Positions 1-7,867 of a stretch of DNA of 64,000 bases are shown here, one piece after another. This DNA is from Clostridiales bacterium UBA7568 (lineage in GTDB: Bacteria; Bacillota; Clostridia; Oscillospirales; CAG-272). Below the pieces are notes generated by a model. It did not search any database, was not told where the DNA came from, and saw only the letters and a list, made by a program, of their open reading frames with translations. Each line of letters begins with the position of its first letter. Position 1 is the stretch's first letter. Both the position numbers and the translations under genes were made by a program. The DNA is taken from contig DLLG01000020.1 of assembly GCA_002479075.1 (NCBI GenBank), positions 448 to 64,447 of the forward strand, given 5' to 3'.

Positions 1-431
1 TCCTGCATAATCTTGTTTCTCTCGTAAACGGAGTCATTATAAGCATTGCCTGTGAGCGATTCGACCCAAACTTCGTTTGTTGTGTCGTAGCCCTGACCGT
101 CGTCTCTGGAAGCAATGAAAAACGTTCTGCCGCCGAAGTCAACGTGTTCTTTTCCGGGGAGCTTTGTAAGACCGTCCCATTCAGAGGGATCGTCGCTGCC
201 GCCGGTTGTCGTTGCGCTGCTATTGCCGGTTGTTGTAACGCCGCTACTGCCGCCGGTTGTCGTTACATTGCCGCTGTTACCCGTTGTTGTAACGCCGCCG
301 CTGCTGCCGGTTGTTGTAGTTTTGCCGCCATTTGTTGTCGTAACATCGGGGTTACCGCCGCACGCAACAGCGAGCATAACAACGCCTGCAAGCATTGCAA
401 CAGCCAAGAGAAGTGTGATAATTCTCTTCAT
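1..431 (-). CDS. Extracellular solute-binding lipoprotein, N-terminal part (runs off the window)
   Basis: The gene starts at the ATG at 431-429 behind an AAGGAG site, and its 3' end lies outside the window, so only 143 residues are visible. Residues 1-24 form a lipoprotein signal peptide with lipobox LAVAC and a Gly-Gly start to the mature protein. A Gly/Ser/Thr linker follows (about residues 30-80) with repeated VTTTG units. After it come DFGGRTFFIASRDDG and YNDSVYERNKIM, which resemble the start of family 1-like ABC solute-binding proteins of gut Clostridia, where a similar NDAVYERN stretch is common. The protein probably sits on the outer face of the membrane and binds a sugar or oligosaccharide. 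The substrate cannot be read, and partner permeases are not in the window. The lipoprotein call is firm; the binding-protein call rests on the N-terminal motif only. Confidence 0.7.
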   Translation of the reverse strand, partial: MKRIITLLLAVAMLAGVVMLAVACGGNPDVTTTNGGKTTTTGSSGGVTTTGNSGNVTTTGGSSGVTTTGNSSATTTGGSDDPSEWDGLTKLPGKEHVDFGGRTFFIASRDDGQGYDTTNEVWVESLTGNAYNDSVYERNKIMQ

Positions 432-505
432 AATTATCTCCTTTTTAAAATTTTTATCGCCCAAACAAGCAAGTCGCCGCTTATTTTTGATAGAGCGTTT
501 ATTAT

Positions 506-534
506 ATTTTATCATTTTGCCTTTTCCGTGTCAA
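506..534 (-). promoter_or_regulatory. Promoter of the truncated solute-binding lipoprotein
   Basis: On the minus strand, TTGACA (534-529) and TAAAAT (511-506) are separated by 17 bp. They lie about 75 bp upstream of the start codon at 431, which leaves an AT-rich leader. Confidence 0.7.
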
Positions 535-610
535 CGGCATCGCCCGTTAAACCCTTGTACATATACAGCCTCTTTTTGTATTTTTCAGCTATTCCGCATT
601 TTGGGGATGA

Positions 611-640
611 AAAAAACGGCAGAACCTGCGTTCTGCCGTT
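611..640 (-). terminator. Intrinsic terminator after the 352-residue lipoprotein gene
   Basis: An 11-bp stem (615-625 with 630-640, arm AACGGCAGAAC) has a 4-nt loop and is followed on the minus strand by a T run (616-611). It lies 20 bp past the stop codon at 660. Confidence 0.85.
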
Positions 641-659
641 TCATCTGAAATAAATTCAA

Positions 660-1718
660 TTATTTCGCTGCAAGCTCCATCTTGGACTTGATAGCTTCGA
701 GCTGCTCGATTGTCGAGCCGAAGAAGATATAGTCAACTTCAACAGTTGCGCCCTTCTTGATGTTTGCACGAGAGTCGCACCAAGAGGGAGCTCTGCTGTG
801 ATACTTTTCAGCGCCGAGGAGGTTGAACTTGAGACCGCCGCAAGGACCGCCGACTGTTGACCAGTTGAGGCCGTTGTATGCGTTTGTAGGTCCGTAAAGC
901 TCTACCCACTGTGTAAAGGAAGTAGCTACGCCAACGTTTGTGTTGTCGTTTCTGCCTGCGCCGTAAGCCCAAGAAGAAACCTGGCAGCACTTGCCAACGT
1001 CATAGTAATAAACTGCCCATTCATCGGAGGGCGTGCAAGTGAGCTTGTCGTCTCCGCCCTGCATATACATATTGCTTACGCAGAACGTTGTTCCGAAGGA
1101 ACCGTTGTTACCGATATAACCAAAGCTGATCATATTGTTTGCCGTATTGTTCTTTATACGGATCTTCATATACTGATGCTTGCCTTCCCAGGATGCGGGG
1201 TTGCCAACATATGTCGTGTTAACGGGGTATCTTGCCCAAGTGCCCCAGCCGGGAACGAGATCTTCATAATCAAGCTCAACTATCTTAGCAAAAGCGATAG
1301 CGTAGCCGTCGGAAGCGTCATCTGTCGCATAGTCCTTGTTAGCTGTGATCTTCCAGGAGTCTTCAAGGAATTCAACTGTGATGAGGTCCTTGTTGTAGGA
1401 AAGAGCGTTAACAAGCCATTCGTGAGATGTCTGACCTTCAGCCTGAGCCATCGTGTCCGTACCGAAGTCAAAACGGAGGAATGCAGGAAGAGTCGTTGTC
1501 TGAATCTGTACTGCCTCTGTTGTTGTTTCGGAAGCGGTTGTTGTAGCTTCGGTTGTTGTCGTAGTCGTAGTTGTGGATGCTTCGGTTGTCGTCGATGTGG
1601 TTGTTGCGGGTGCGGGAGCCTCTGTTGTCGTTGTGTCGGGATTCTTACCGCAACCAACAAGGCCTATAACACCGATCACCATAACAACGGCAATCATAAG
1701 CGCAATAAACTTTTTCAT
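660..1718 (-). CDS. Secreted lipoprotein with Thr-rich linker, unknown function (paralogue A)
   Basis: A 352-residue protein with a lipoprotein signal peptide (lipobox LVGC at about residues 20-23). A Thr/Ala/Ser linker follows (about residues 29-75, many TTT and TTEA units), then a globular domain of about 270 residues. The globular part begins FLRFDFGTDT and contains GWGTWARYP and YMKIRIKN, followed by several Cys and Trp residues. It is clearly homologous along its whole length to the next gene upstream (2046-3185), so the two are tandem duplicates. Alternating strands rich in Tyr, Trp and Asn would suit a beta-sandwich or carbohydrate-binding fold, but that is inference and I recognise no named family. 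It has its own promoter and terminator and is therefore a single-gene unit. It is probably anchored outside the cell, with the Thr linker acting as a spacer across the wall. Confidence 0.75.
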   Translation of the reverse strand: MKKFIALMIAVVMVIGVIGLVGCGKNPDTTTTEAPAPATTTSTTTEASTTTTTTTTEATTTASETTTEAVQIQTTTLPAFLRFDFGTDTMAQAEGQTSHEWLVNALSYNKDLITVEFLEDSWKITANKDYATDDASDGYAIAFAKIVELDYEDLVPGWGTWARYPVNTTYVGNPASWEGKHQYMKIRIKNNTANNMISFGYIGNNGSFGTTFCVSNMYMQGGDDKLTCTPSDEWAVYYYDVGKCCQVSSWAYGAGRNDNTNVGVATSFTQWVELYGPTNAYNGLNWSTVGGPCGGLKFNLLGAEKYHSRAPSWCDSRANIKKGATVEVDYIFFGSTIEQLEAIKSKMELAAK

Positions 1719-1768
1719 TGTTTATCTCCTTATATTATTATTTTTTGCGGTCTCCCGCATTACTTATA

Positions 1769-1797
1769 ATTATATCATTGTTTATATATTCTGTCAA
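1769..1797 (-). promoter_or_regulatory. Promoter of lipoprotein paralogue A
   Basis: TTGACA (1797-1792) and TATAAT (1774-1769) on the minus strand with a 17-bp spacer: a consensus vegetative promoter about 50 bp upstream of the start codon. The remaining intergenic stretch, 1798-2000, shows no ORF or structure I can support. Confidence 0.8.
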
Positions 1798-2000
1798 TCC
1801 GAAAGAGGAAATACTTTAATTTTTTGAGCATTTTATCCTAATTTTCGGCTTGTTTTTTGTCAAAATTCACCTTTCGCCGCTTCCTTTTTCAGGACCCGGA
1901 AGTTCGGAAAAACGGATTTTCGAAGGCTGTTGAAAATGTCGCGGGGTCTGATTATAATTTTGTCTGAAAATGCGTTTTTTTATACATCCGTTTTTTCGCA

Positions 2001-2030
2001 AAAAAACAACGCCCCGAAAGGCGTTGTTTT
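2001..2030 (-). terminator. Intrinsic terminator after lipoprotein paralogue B
   Basis: A stem CAACGCC/GGCGTTG (2007-2013 with 2020-2026), extended by A/T pairs, ends in a T run on the minus strand (2006-2001). It lies 16 bp past the stop codon at 2046. Confidence 0.85.
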
Positions 2031-2045
2031 ATATAATCTATCAGA

Positions 2046-3185
2046 TTACTTTGTTGCTGCGAGCTCCATCTTGGACTTGTAAGTCTCGAGCTGTTCAACT
2101 GTAGAACCGAATACGATGTAGTCGATTTCTATGCAGTTACCTCTCTTGATGTTTGCACGAGAATCGCACCAGAGACCTGTTGTTTCAGCTCTGGAACCGA
2201 TATAATATGCTGCACCGAGGAGGTTGAACTTGATACCTGCAACGCTGCCTGTACCTGCGTTTGTCCAGTTAAGACCGTTGCTACCGCCTGTCTGAGCGTT
2301 TCTCTTGAGCCATTCAGAATAGGACTTGCAATTGTCAGAGTCACGACCTGCGCCGTAAGACCAAGAGCAAGCCTGGCAGCACATAGGAACGTCATAGTAA
2401 TAAACTTTCCATTCGTTGCTTACTTCTTTTGCAACTGTGTCAGCGGATCCGCCTTCGCCCATACCGCCCTGGAGATACATATTGCTTACGTTTGTCGTTG
2501 TTCCGAAGGAACCGTTGCACTTGAAGCCGAAGCTGATCATATTGTTGAGAGTCATATTCTTGATACGAATCTTCATATACTGGTGCTTGCCTTCCCAGCT
2601 CTTGCCGACGTTACCAGTCTGAGAGGGATAACGAGTCCAAGTACCCCAACCTGCTACGAGATCGTCATAATCGAGGTCGATAAGGTTTTCGAATGTGATC
2701 GCATAAGCGTCTGCGTGAGTCTCGCCCTTAACGTAATCTCTGAGAGCGTAGATCTTCCAAGAGTCTTCAAGGAACTCAACCTTGAGGTAATCTTCGTTGT
2801 ATGTAAGGTTGTTCTTGAGCCATTCGTGAGATGTCTGCTTGTCGTCCTGAGCCTTTGTGTCTGTACCGAAGTCAAAACGAGCGAACATCGGAACGGTCGT
2901 TGTAACCATTTCTGTTGTGGTTGTTGTGCCTTCCGTTGTTGTAGTTGTAACGGGAGCAGTTGTAGTTGTTGTAGTTGTAGTTGTTGTAGCCGGTGCAGTT
3001 GTCGTCGTCGTTGTCGTGGTTGTTGTTGTCGTAGTTGTCGTGGTTGCTGCTGTGGTAGTAGTAGTTGTTGTTGTGGTAGTGGCGGGAGCAGTTGTAGTTG
3101 TAACCTTATCCTTACCGCAACCAACAAGACCTATAACACCAAAGACCATTACTGCCACGAGAAGAAGTGACAAAAATTTCTTCAT
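2046..3185 (-). CDS. Secreted lipoprotein with very long poly-Thr linker (paralogue B)
   Basis: A 379-residue protein of the same architecture as the 352-residue neighbour: signal peptide and lipobox LVGC, then a linker of about 70 residues that is mostly Thr, including a run of 16 consecutive Thr interrupted only by Ala-Pro spacers. The globular domain begins FARFDFGTDT and carries GWGTWTRYP and YMKIRIKN. Compared with paralogue A it has a longer linker and small insertions such as a Gly-rich loop (GGMGEGGS). Function is unknown; a cell-surface binding role is inferred only from export and the beta-rich look. The linker DNA is a GTT/GTC trinucleotide-like tract on the plus strand and could vary in length by slippage. 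The gene has its own promoter and terminator. Confidence 0.75.
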   Translation of the reverse strand: MKKFLSLLLVAVMVFGVIGLVGCGKDKVTTTTAPATTTTTTTTTTAATTTTTTTTTTTTTTTTAPATTTTTTTTTTAPVTTTTTEGTTTTTEMVTTTVPMFARFDFGTDTKAQDDKQTSHEWLKNNLTYNEDYLKVEFLEDSWKIYALRDYVKGETHADAYAITFENLIDLDYDDLVAGWGTWTRYPSQTGNVGKSWEGKHQYMKIRIKNMTLNNMISFGFKCNGSFGTTTNVSNMYLQGGMGEGGSADTVAKEVSNEWKVYYYDVPMCCQACSWSYGAGRDSDNCKSYSEWLKRNAQTGGSNGLNWTNAGTGSVAGIKFNLLGAAYYIGSRAETTGLWCDSRANIKRGNCIEIDYIVFGSTVEQLETYKSKMELAATK

Positions 3186-3269
3186 GAAATAAATCTCCTT
3201 TTAATATATTAAAGAATTTTTACCGCACCGAATATCGTCTGAAAAATACTCGATACTGTGTTTAGTGTT

Positions 3270-3298
3270 ATTTTATCATCTCTTTGCGATTTTGTCAA
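3270..3298 (-). promoter_or_regulatory. Promoter of lipoprotein paralogue B
   Basis: TTGACA (3298-3293) and TAAAAT (3275-3270) on the minus strand with a 17-bp spacer. From here to 3522 (about 220 bp) the sequence is AT-rich and shows no supported gene. Confidence 0.75.
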
Positions 3299-3522
3299 GT
3301 ACAATGTTCGAATTGAGTTTAAAAATCGGGCAATATTTTTGAAAAAAATCTGCTTTTTCAGGAATTTTTGACAAAAAAGCTCCGTATTTTGCTCTTCCTA
3401 TGAAAAATTTTCCCCTTTCCGCCCCTTCTCATCCCCGCCGGAGAGGGTGTTTTTGTCCGGCGTTTCCTTATTTATTATATTATATTTCCGCCACGGCGTG
3501 AAAATTACTGTTTTTTCAAAGC

Positions 3523-3546
3523 AAAAGGCGCCGGTTTCCCGACGCC
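3523..3546 (-). terminator. Intrinsic terminator after the SpoIIQ-like M23 gene
   Basis: An 8-bp GC-rich stem (3527-3534 with 3539-3546, one G-U pair) is followed on the minus strand by TTTT (3526-3523). Confidence 0.75.
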
Positions 3547-3558
3547 CCTGCGCAGCGT

Positions 3559-4260
3559 TTATTTATCCTCGAAATCAGTTGCGGGATCCTTTTTCGGTAC
3601 GTCGAAAAACGAGACGGGATCTGCGGTTGCTCCGTCCAGCCAGACCTCAAAATGCAGGTGCGGCTCCTCCGAAATCTCCGTAAGCGACGTATCGCCGACA
3701 TAACCGATGGTGTCCCCCGCTTTGACCTTTGCTCCCTGCTTCAGCCCCTCGGGAATCTTTGTCGAGAGGTTCTTATAAACGGTCTTGCAGCCCTCCGAAT
3801 GCGTTATCTCGACGGTCTGCCCCATCATCGGGTCAGCCACGACAAGCGTAACTGTGCCGTCCGCAGAGGCAACGACAGCCGATCCGGCAGCCGCCTCGAT
3901 GTCAATGCCGCCGTGGATACGGTAATCCTCCATAGTCAGCGACCATACGGGAACATCCTTTGAATATTCCTTCAGCATCGTCCCGCCGGAAACGGGGATA
4001 ATCATTTTATCTGGCTTTGCAACTACGGGGTTGTCTCCGGACTTTTCGGTTGTTGTTCCGGAGGGAGCCGTCGTTGTCGTCGCGCGGCTGCCCGTTGTAG
4101 TCACGACTGTTCCGGAAGTTGTCGTCTCACCGGGCTTCGGCTTTGCCTTTTTGGAGGACGAAAATGCGATTACCGTTATCGCGATAGTCGCAGCGAGGAG
4201 AAGAGCGAGAGCGATGGCAAGCCCTCTGTTTAACTGTCTTTTTCTTTGATTTTTATTCAT
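3559..4260 (-). CDS. Membrane-anchored M23 (LytM) domain protein, SpoIIQ-like
   Basis: A 233-residue protein with one N-terminal membrane segment (about residues 13-33), a Thr-rich linker (residues 44-72) and a LytM/M23 domain (about 95-215). The usual zinc ligands are visible as HGGID (H116, D120) and HLHFEV (H203). The position that is normally the catalytic His in a YxHL motif reads YKNLS. That loss and the segment VGDTSLTEISEEPHLHFEV match the SpoIIQ branch, in which the fold serves as a docking partner rather than as an active peptidase. SpoIIQ is made in the forespore and pairs with SpoIIIAH during engulfment. No other sporulation gene is in the window, so the SpoIIQ role is inferred; a general cell-wall endopeptidase regulator is the alternative. 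The gene is monocistronic with its own terminator. Confidence 0.7.
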   Translation of the reverse strand: MNKNQRKRQLNRGLAIALALLLAATIAITVIAFSSSKKAKPKPGETTTSGTVVTTTGSRATTTTAPSGTTTEKSGDNPVVAKPDKMIIPVSGGTMLKEYSKDVPVWSLTMEDYRIHGGIDIEAAAGSAVVASADGTVTLVVADPMMGQTVEITHSEGCKTVYKNLSTKIPEGLKQGAKVKAGDTIGYVGDTSLTEISEEPHLHFEVWLDGATADPVSFFDVPKKDPATDFEDK

Positions 4261-4430
4261 ATGTTTCGTTCCTTTCGGCCTTTCGGCGATAATTTATGAC
4301 GCTGATATTATCGACCGAAAAATCCTTGCGCTATGCAGATTTTTTCGTTTTATACAAATGTTTTTTCGATTTTATTCGCCTGTATAACAAGCGTTTCTGC
4401 ATTTTTCGGGTTTTCAGCGGAAAGGAACGC

Positions 4431-4465
4431 AAAAAATCGCTCCGATTTTGGGTCGGAACGATTTT
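4431..4465 (-). terminator. Intrinsic terminator at the end of the tig-clpP-clpX operon
   Basis: The stem AAAATCG-TCCGA with TCGGA-CGATTTT (4433-4465, one mismatch in each arm) is followed by a T run on the minus strand, just past the clpX stop codon at 4471. Confidence 0.75.
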
Positions 4466-4470
4466 AAATG

Positions 4471-5715
4471 TTATTTTTCATCAAATACAAGCTCGGGTTT
4501 TCCTCCGTCAAGCGTTTCCGCCGTGACGGTCACGGACTTGAGATTTTCCATTGAAGGTATCTCATACATAATCGGAAGCATTATCTCCTCCATTATTGCG
4601 CGGAGGCCTCTTGCGCCCGTGCCTCTTTCAATCGCGCGTTTCGCAATTCCGGAGATTGCGTCGTCCGTAAACACTATATCAACCCCGTCCATTCCGACGA
4701 GCTTTTTATACTGCTTGAGGATTGCGTTTTTCGGTTCGCGGAGAATTCTCGCAAGCGCAGCTTCGTCAAGCTCCGAGAGACTGACGATGACGGGCAACCT
4801 GCCGACAAGCTCCGGTATAAGCCCGTATTTTACAATGTCGTGCGCCGTTACGTCGCGGAGAAGTCCGCCCTGCGTCTTTTCGGCTTTGCCCTTTAGCTCG
4901 CTGCCGAAGCCCACGCCGGACGTTCCCTTGCGCTTATCGATAATCTTTTCAAGCCCGTCGAACGCGCCGCCGCAGATGAACAGAATGTTTTCCGTATGAA
5001 TCTGGATGAAATCCTGCCCCGGATGCTTTCTTCCTCCCTGCGGGGGAACGTTTGCCGTTGTGCCCTCAAGAATTTTGAGGAGCGCCTGCTGAACGCCCTC
5101 GCCCGAAACGTCACGGGTGATCGAGCGGTTTTCGCTCTTGCGGGAAATCTTATCGATCTCGTCGATATAGATTATTCCCTTTTCCGCAAGCTCAACGTCA
5201 TAATCCGCCGCCTGAATGAGACGGAGAAGAATATTTTCAACATCCTCTCCGACATAGCCCGCTTCGGTGAGCGTTGTTGCGTCTGCAATCGCAAAAGGAA
5301 CCTTCAGAGTTTTCGCAAGCGTCTGCGCAAGGAATGTCTTGCCGACACCCGTCGGGCCGAGGAGGAGCACGTTGCTCTTCTGAATCTCAACTCCGTCGTC
5401 ATCCTTTTCCTTCTGCGATATTCTCTTGTAATGGTTATAGACCGCAACGGAAAGCGCGATCTTTGCCTCGTCCTGCCCGATGACGTATTCGTCAAGGACA
5501 GCCTTTATCTCCTTCGGCTTCGGAAGGTCGGCAAGCTCTGTAAGCCCGCTTTCGCTTTCGGACGAATGATAATCGGCAATCAGCTGTTCGCAGGCGAAAA
5601 CGCAATCGTCGCAGATATAAGCTCCGAGCGGCGACGGAATAAGAAATCCGACCTGATCCTCGCTTCTTCCGCAGAATGAACAGCGGCGGGGCAATGTTCT
5701 TTTGTTGTCAGCCAT
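4471..5715 (-). CDS. clpX: ATP-dependent Clp protease ATP-binding subunit ClpX
   Basis: ClpX is the AAA+ unfoldase that recognises tagged or misfolded substrates and feeds them to ClpP. The 414 residues match the usual length. The N-terminal zinc-binding domain shows CSFCGR and CDDC (C4 type). The AAA+ module shows IGQDEAKIALSVAVYNHYKR, Walker A GPTGVGKT, Walker B IIYIDEIDKI, and the conserved GGAFDGLEKII (an IGF-type ClpP-contact loop is expected nearby). The C-terminal small domain has GARGLRAIMEEIMLPIMYEIPS. It is the last gene of tig-clpP-clpX, 16 bp after clpP, an order common in Firmicutes and proteobacteria. A terminator follows immediately. Confidence 0.97.
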   Translation of the reverse strand: MADNKRTLPRRCSFCGRSEDQVGFLIPSPLGAYICDDCVFACEQLIADYHSSESESGLTELADLPKPKEIKAVLDEYVIGQDEAKIALSVAVYNHYKRISQKEKDDDGVEIQKSNVLLLGPTGVGKTFLAQTLAKTLKVPFAIADATTLTEAGYVGEDVENILLRLIQAADYDVELAEKGIIYIDEIDKISRKSENRSITRDVSGEGVQQALLKILEGTTANVPPQGGRKHPGQDFIQIHTENILFICGGAFDGLEKIIDKRKGTSGVGFGSELKGKAEKTQGGLLRDVTAHDIVKYGLIPELVGRLPVIVSLSELDEAALARILREPKNAILKQYKKLVGMDGVDIVFTDDAISGIAKRAIERGTGARGLRAIMEEIMLPIMYEIPSMENLKSVTVTAETLDGGKPELVFDEK

Positions 5716-5731
5716 TGGACTCTTCCTTTCG

Positions 5732-6316
5732 TCAGATGCGCTTGTCGATCACCTTGTCGATAAGTCCGTAAGCCGCAGCTTCGTCTGCGCTGAGGAAATT
5801 GTCGCGATCGGTGTCGATTTCGATCTGTTCGATCGGCTTGCCCGTCTCGCGCGCAAGAATTTCGTTTATGCGCTGTCTGATTTTTATTATGTGGTCTGCG
5901 TGAATCTTCATATCGCTTGCCTGACCCTGCATTCCGCCGAGCGGCTGATGAATCATAATCTCGCTGTTCGGGAGAGCAAATCTCTTGCCCTTTGCGCCCG
6001 CCGCAAGCAGGAACGCGCCCATACTCGCCGCCATACCGACGCAAATCGTCGATACGTCGCATTTGATATAATTCATCGTATCGAAAATTGCCATACCCGC
6101 GGTAACCGAGCCGCCGGGACTGTTGATATAAAGAGCAATGTCCTTATCCGGATCCTGCGATTCGAGATGCAGAAGCTGCGCCACAACGAGGGACGCCGTT
6201 ACGTCGTTTATCTCGTCCGAGAGGAAAACGATTCTGTCGTTGAGCAGGCGGGAATAAATGTCATAAGAGCGTTCCCCCTTGCTCGTCTGTTCTATTACAT
6301 AAGGTACAAGTGCCAT
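5732..6316 (-). CDS. clpP: ATP-dependent Clp protease proteolytic subunit ClpP
   Basis: ClpP is the serine peptidase barrel that degrades substrates unfolded by ClpX. The 194-residue protein has the full catalytic triad: Ser98 in GMAASMGAFLL, His123 in MIHQPLGG and Asp172 in DTDRDNF. The N-terminal loop MALVPYVIEQTSKGERSYDIYSRLL, which gates the axial pore, is intact. It lies between tig (44 bp upstream) and clpX (16 bp downstream) on the same strand, so the three genes are very likely one operon that couples nascent-chain folding to degradation. Confidence 0.98.
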   Translation of the reverse strand: MALVPYVIEQTSKGERSYDIYSRLLNDRIVFLSDEINDVTASLVVAQLLHLESQDPDKDIALYINSPGGSVTAGMAIFDTMNYIKCDVSTICVGMAASMGAFLLAAGAKGKRFALPNSEIMIHQPLGGMQGQASDMKIHADHIIKIRQRINEILARETGKPIEQIEIDTDRDNFLSADEAAAYGLIDKVIDKRI

Positions 6317-6360
6317 AAAATATCTCCTTTCATTGCCTTCGGCTTTGCGGAGAATTCAGC

Positions 6361-7788
6361 TTATTCCGCGTCGCCTTCGGTCTTGGTTTCTGTTGTTTTC
6401 TTTGTAGACTTTCTTGTTGTCTTTTTTGCCGGCTCCGCCGTTTCGACTGGCTCTGCGCCGTCCTCTGCCGTTTCAGCCTTCTTTGTCTGCTTCTTCGCAG
6501 CGGCTCTCTTCGTCTTTACGTCTGCGTTTGCGCGGACAAGCTCAAGAGCTTCGGCAACTACAACGTCTGCCGCGATGTCCTTTTCGTTTACGGCAGATTT
6601 GACCTTTTCAATATCAATGCCGTATGCGTCTGCGATCTTCTTGTATTCCGCTTCGATCTTCTCTGCGTCTGCCGTGAGACCTTCGAGCTTTGCGACAGCT
6701 TCAAGAGCGAGACGGATCTTTACGTTCTTTTCAGCCTGCGGACGGAGCTGCGCCTTGAGAGAATCAACCGTTGCGCCCGTGTACTGCATAAACGTCTTCA
6801 TATCTATGCCCTGATAACGGAGGCGGTTTTCGTAGTCGCGCAGGCACGCATCGAGTTCTGTTTCGAACATAGCTTCCGGAATCTCGGCTTCGAGATTTTC
6901 GCAGAGAGCGTCGAGAAGCTGCTCGTCGATCTTTGCCTGCTGTGCTTTCTTTGCATTCTCTTCGAGTTTAGCCTTTATGTCTGCCTTGTATTCATCGAGA
7001 GTATCGAATTCGGAAACGTCCTTTACAAACTCGTCGTCAAGAGCGGGAAGCTCGTCGAATTTGATCTCGTGGAGCTTGCATTTGAAAGTTGCGGGCTTGC
7101 CTGCGAGAGTTGTTTCGTGGTAATCTGCGGGGAAGGTAACCTCAACGTCGAACTCATCGCCGATGTTGTGTCCGCAGATCTGATCTTCAAAGCCGGGGAT
7201 GAACTGTCCCGAACCGAGCTTGAGATGATACTTCTCTGCCTTGCCGCCTTCGAACGCCTTACCGTCTGCGAAGCCTTCAAAATCGAACACAACGCAGTCG
7301 CCGTTCTGTGCCGGGCGATCGGTTACGTCAACTTCTCTTGCGTTTCTCTCGCGGACTGTCTGAATTTCGTGATCGACAGCCTCGTCGCCGATTGTAACGT
7401 TTTCCTTCTCTGCCTTCAGACCCTTGTATGCCTTAAGAGTGCATTCGGGCTTTACGAAAACCTTGACGGTGATGACAACGCCGTCATCATCAAGAGATTT
7501 GACATCATATTCGGGTGCGGAAACGACTTCGAGAGCGGTCTCCGTAAGAGCGTCCGCATAAGCCTTCGGAACGACCTCGTTCAAAGCATCCTCATAGAAA
7601 ACGCCCTTGCCGTACATTTTTTCGATAATTGCTCTGGGAGCCTTGCCTTTTCTGAAGCCGGGAACATTCATCTTTCCGGCGTTTTTCTTGAACGCAGCGT
7701 CGACAGCGGCATCAAATTCCGCGCGGTCTATCTGAATTTCAAGCTCTTTGCAGTTTTTTTCGGCATCGCCGACTTTTAATACTTTCAT
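6361..7788 (-). CDS. tig: Trigger factor (ribosome-associated chaperone, FKBP-type PPIase)
   Basis: Trigger factor binds the ribosome exit tunnel and shelters nascent chains. The protein has 475 residues, somewhat longer than the usual 420-435. The N-terminal ribosome-binding domain carries GFRKGKAPRAIIEKMYG (consensus GFRxGKxP). An FKBP-like domain follows (about residues 155-245, QNGDCVVFDFEGFADGKAFEGGKAEKYHLKLGSGQFIPGFEDQ), then the helical chaperone arms. The last 45 residues or so are a low-complexity tail of Lys, Thr, Glu and Ala absent from typical trigger factors; it is probably disordered and may be a lineage trait. The gene heads tig-clpP-clpX and has a consensus promoter just upstream. 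Confidence 0.96.
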   Translation of the reverse strand: MKVLKVGDAEKNCKELEIQIDRAEFDAAVDAAFKKNAGKMNVPGFRKGKAPRAIIEKMYGKGVFYEDALNEVVPKAYADALTETALEVVSAPEYDVKSLDDDGVVITVKVFVKPECTLKAYKGLKAEKENVTIGDEAVDHEIQTVRERNAREVDVTDRPAQNGDCVVFDFEGFADGKAFEGGKAEKYHLKLGSGQFIPGFEDQICGHNIGDEFDVEVTFPADYHETTLAGKPATFKCKLHEIKFDELPALDDEFVKDVSEFDTLDEYKADIKAKLEENAKKAQQAKIDEQLLDALCENLEAEIPEAMFETELDACLRDYENRLRYQGIDMKTFMQYTGATVDSLKAQLRPQAEKNVKIRLALEAVAKLEGLTADAEKIEAEYKKIADAYGIDIEKVKSAVNEKDIAADVVVAEALELVRANADVKTKRAAAKKQTKKAETAEDGAEPVETAEPAKKTTRKSTKKTTETKTEGDAE

Positions 7789-7838
7789 TTTTATTTCCTC
7801 CGATTTATTTATCTTTTGTCACTTGACATACAAGGTCA

Positions 7839-7867
7839 ATTATATCATTATTTGCTTGCAATGTCAA
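7839..7867 (-). promoter_or_regulatory. Promoter of tig-clpP-clpX, with a nearby inverted repeat
   Basis: TTGACA (7867-7862) and TATAAT (7844-7839) on the minus strand with a 17-bp spacer. The -35 box lies inside the last codons of the upstream metallophosphoesterase gene. Directly downstream is the inverted repeat TTGAC-N7-GTCAA (about 7824-7840), which could be an operator. Confidence 0.75.

Noticed and set aside
1176..1769. Cys/Gly-rich plus-strand frame over lipoprotein paralogue A
   Set aside because: It is the same shadow effect of Thr-rich codons and has no ribosome-binding site.
2583..3192. Long Cys-rich and Val-rich frames on the plus strand over the poly-Thr region of the lipoprotein gene
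   Set aside because: They are reverse-complement shadows of the Thr-codon tract (GTT/GTC/TGT repeats). The minus-strand frame has a signal peptide, ribosome-binding site, promoter and terminator.
7824..7840. CtsR operator before tig
   Set aside because: CtsR sites are direct heptad repeats (GGTCAAA-N3-GGTCAAA); here only an inverted TTGAC/GTCAA is present, so the name is not justified.
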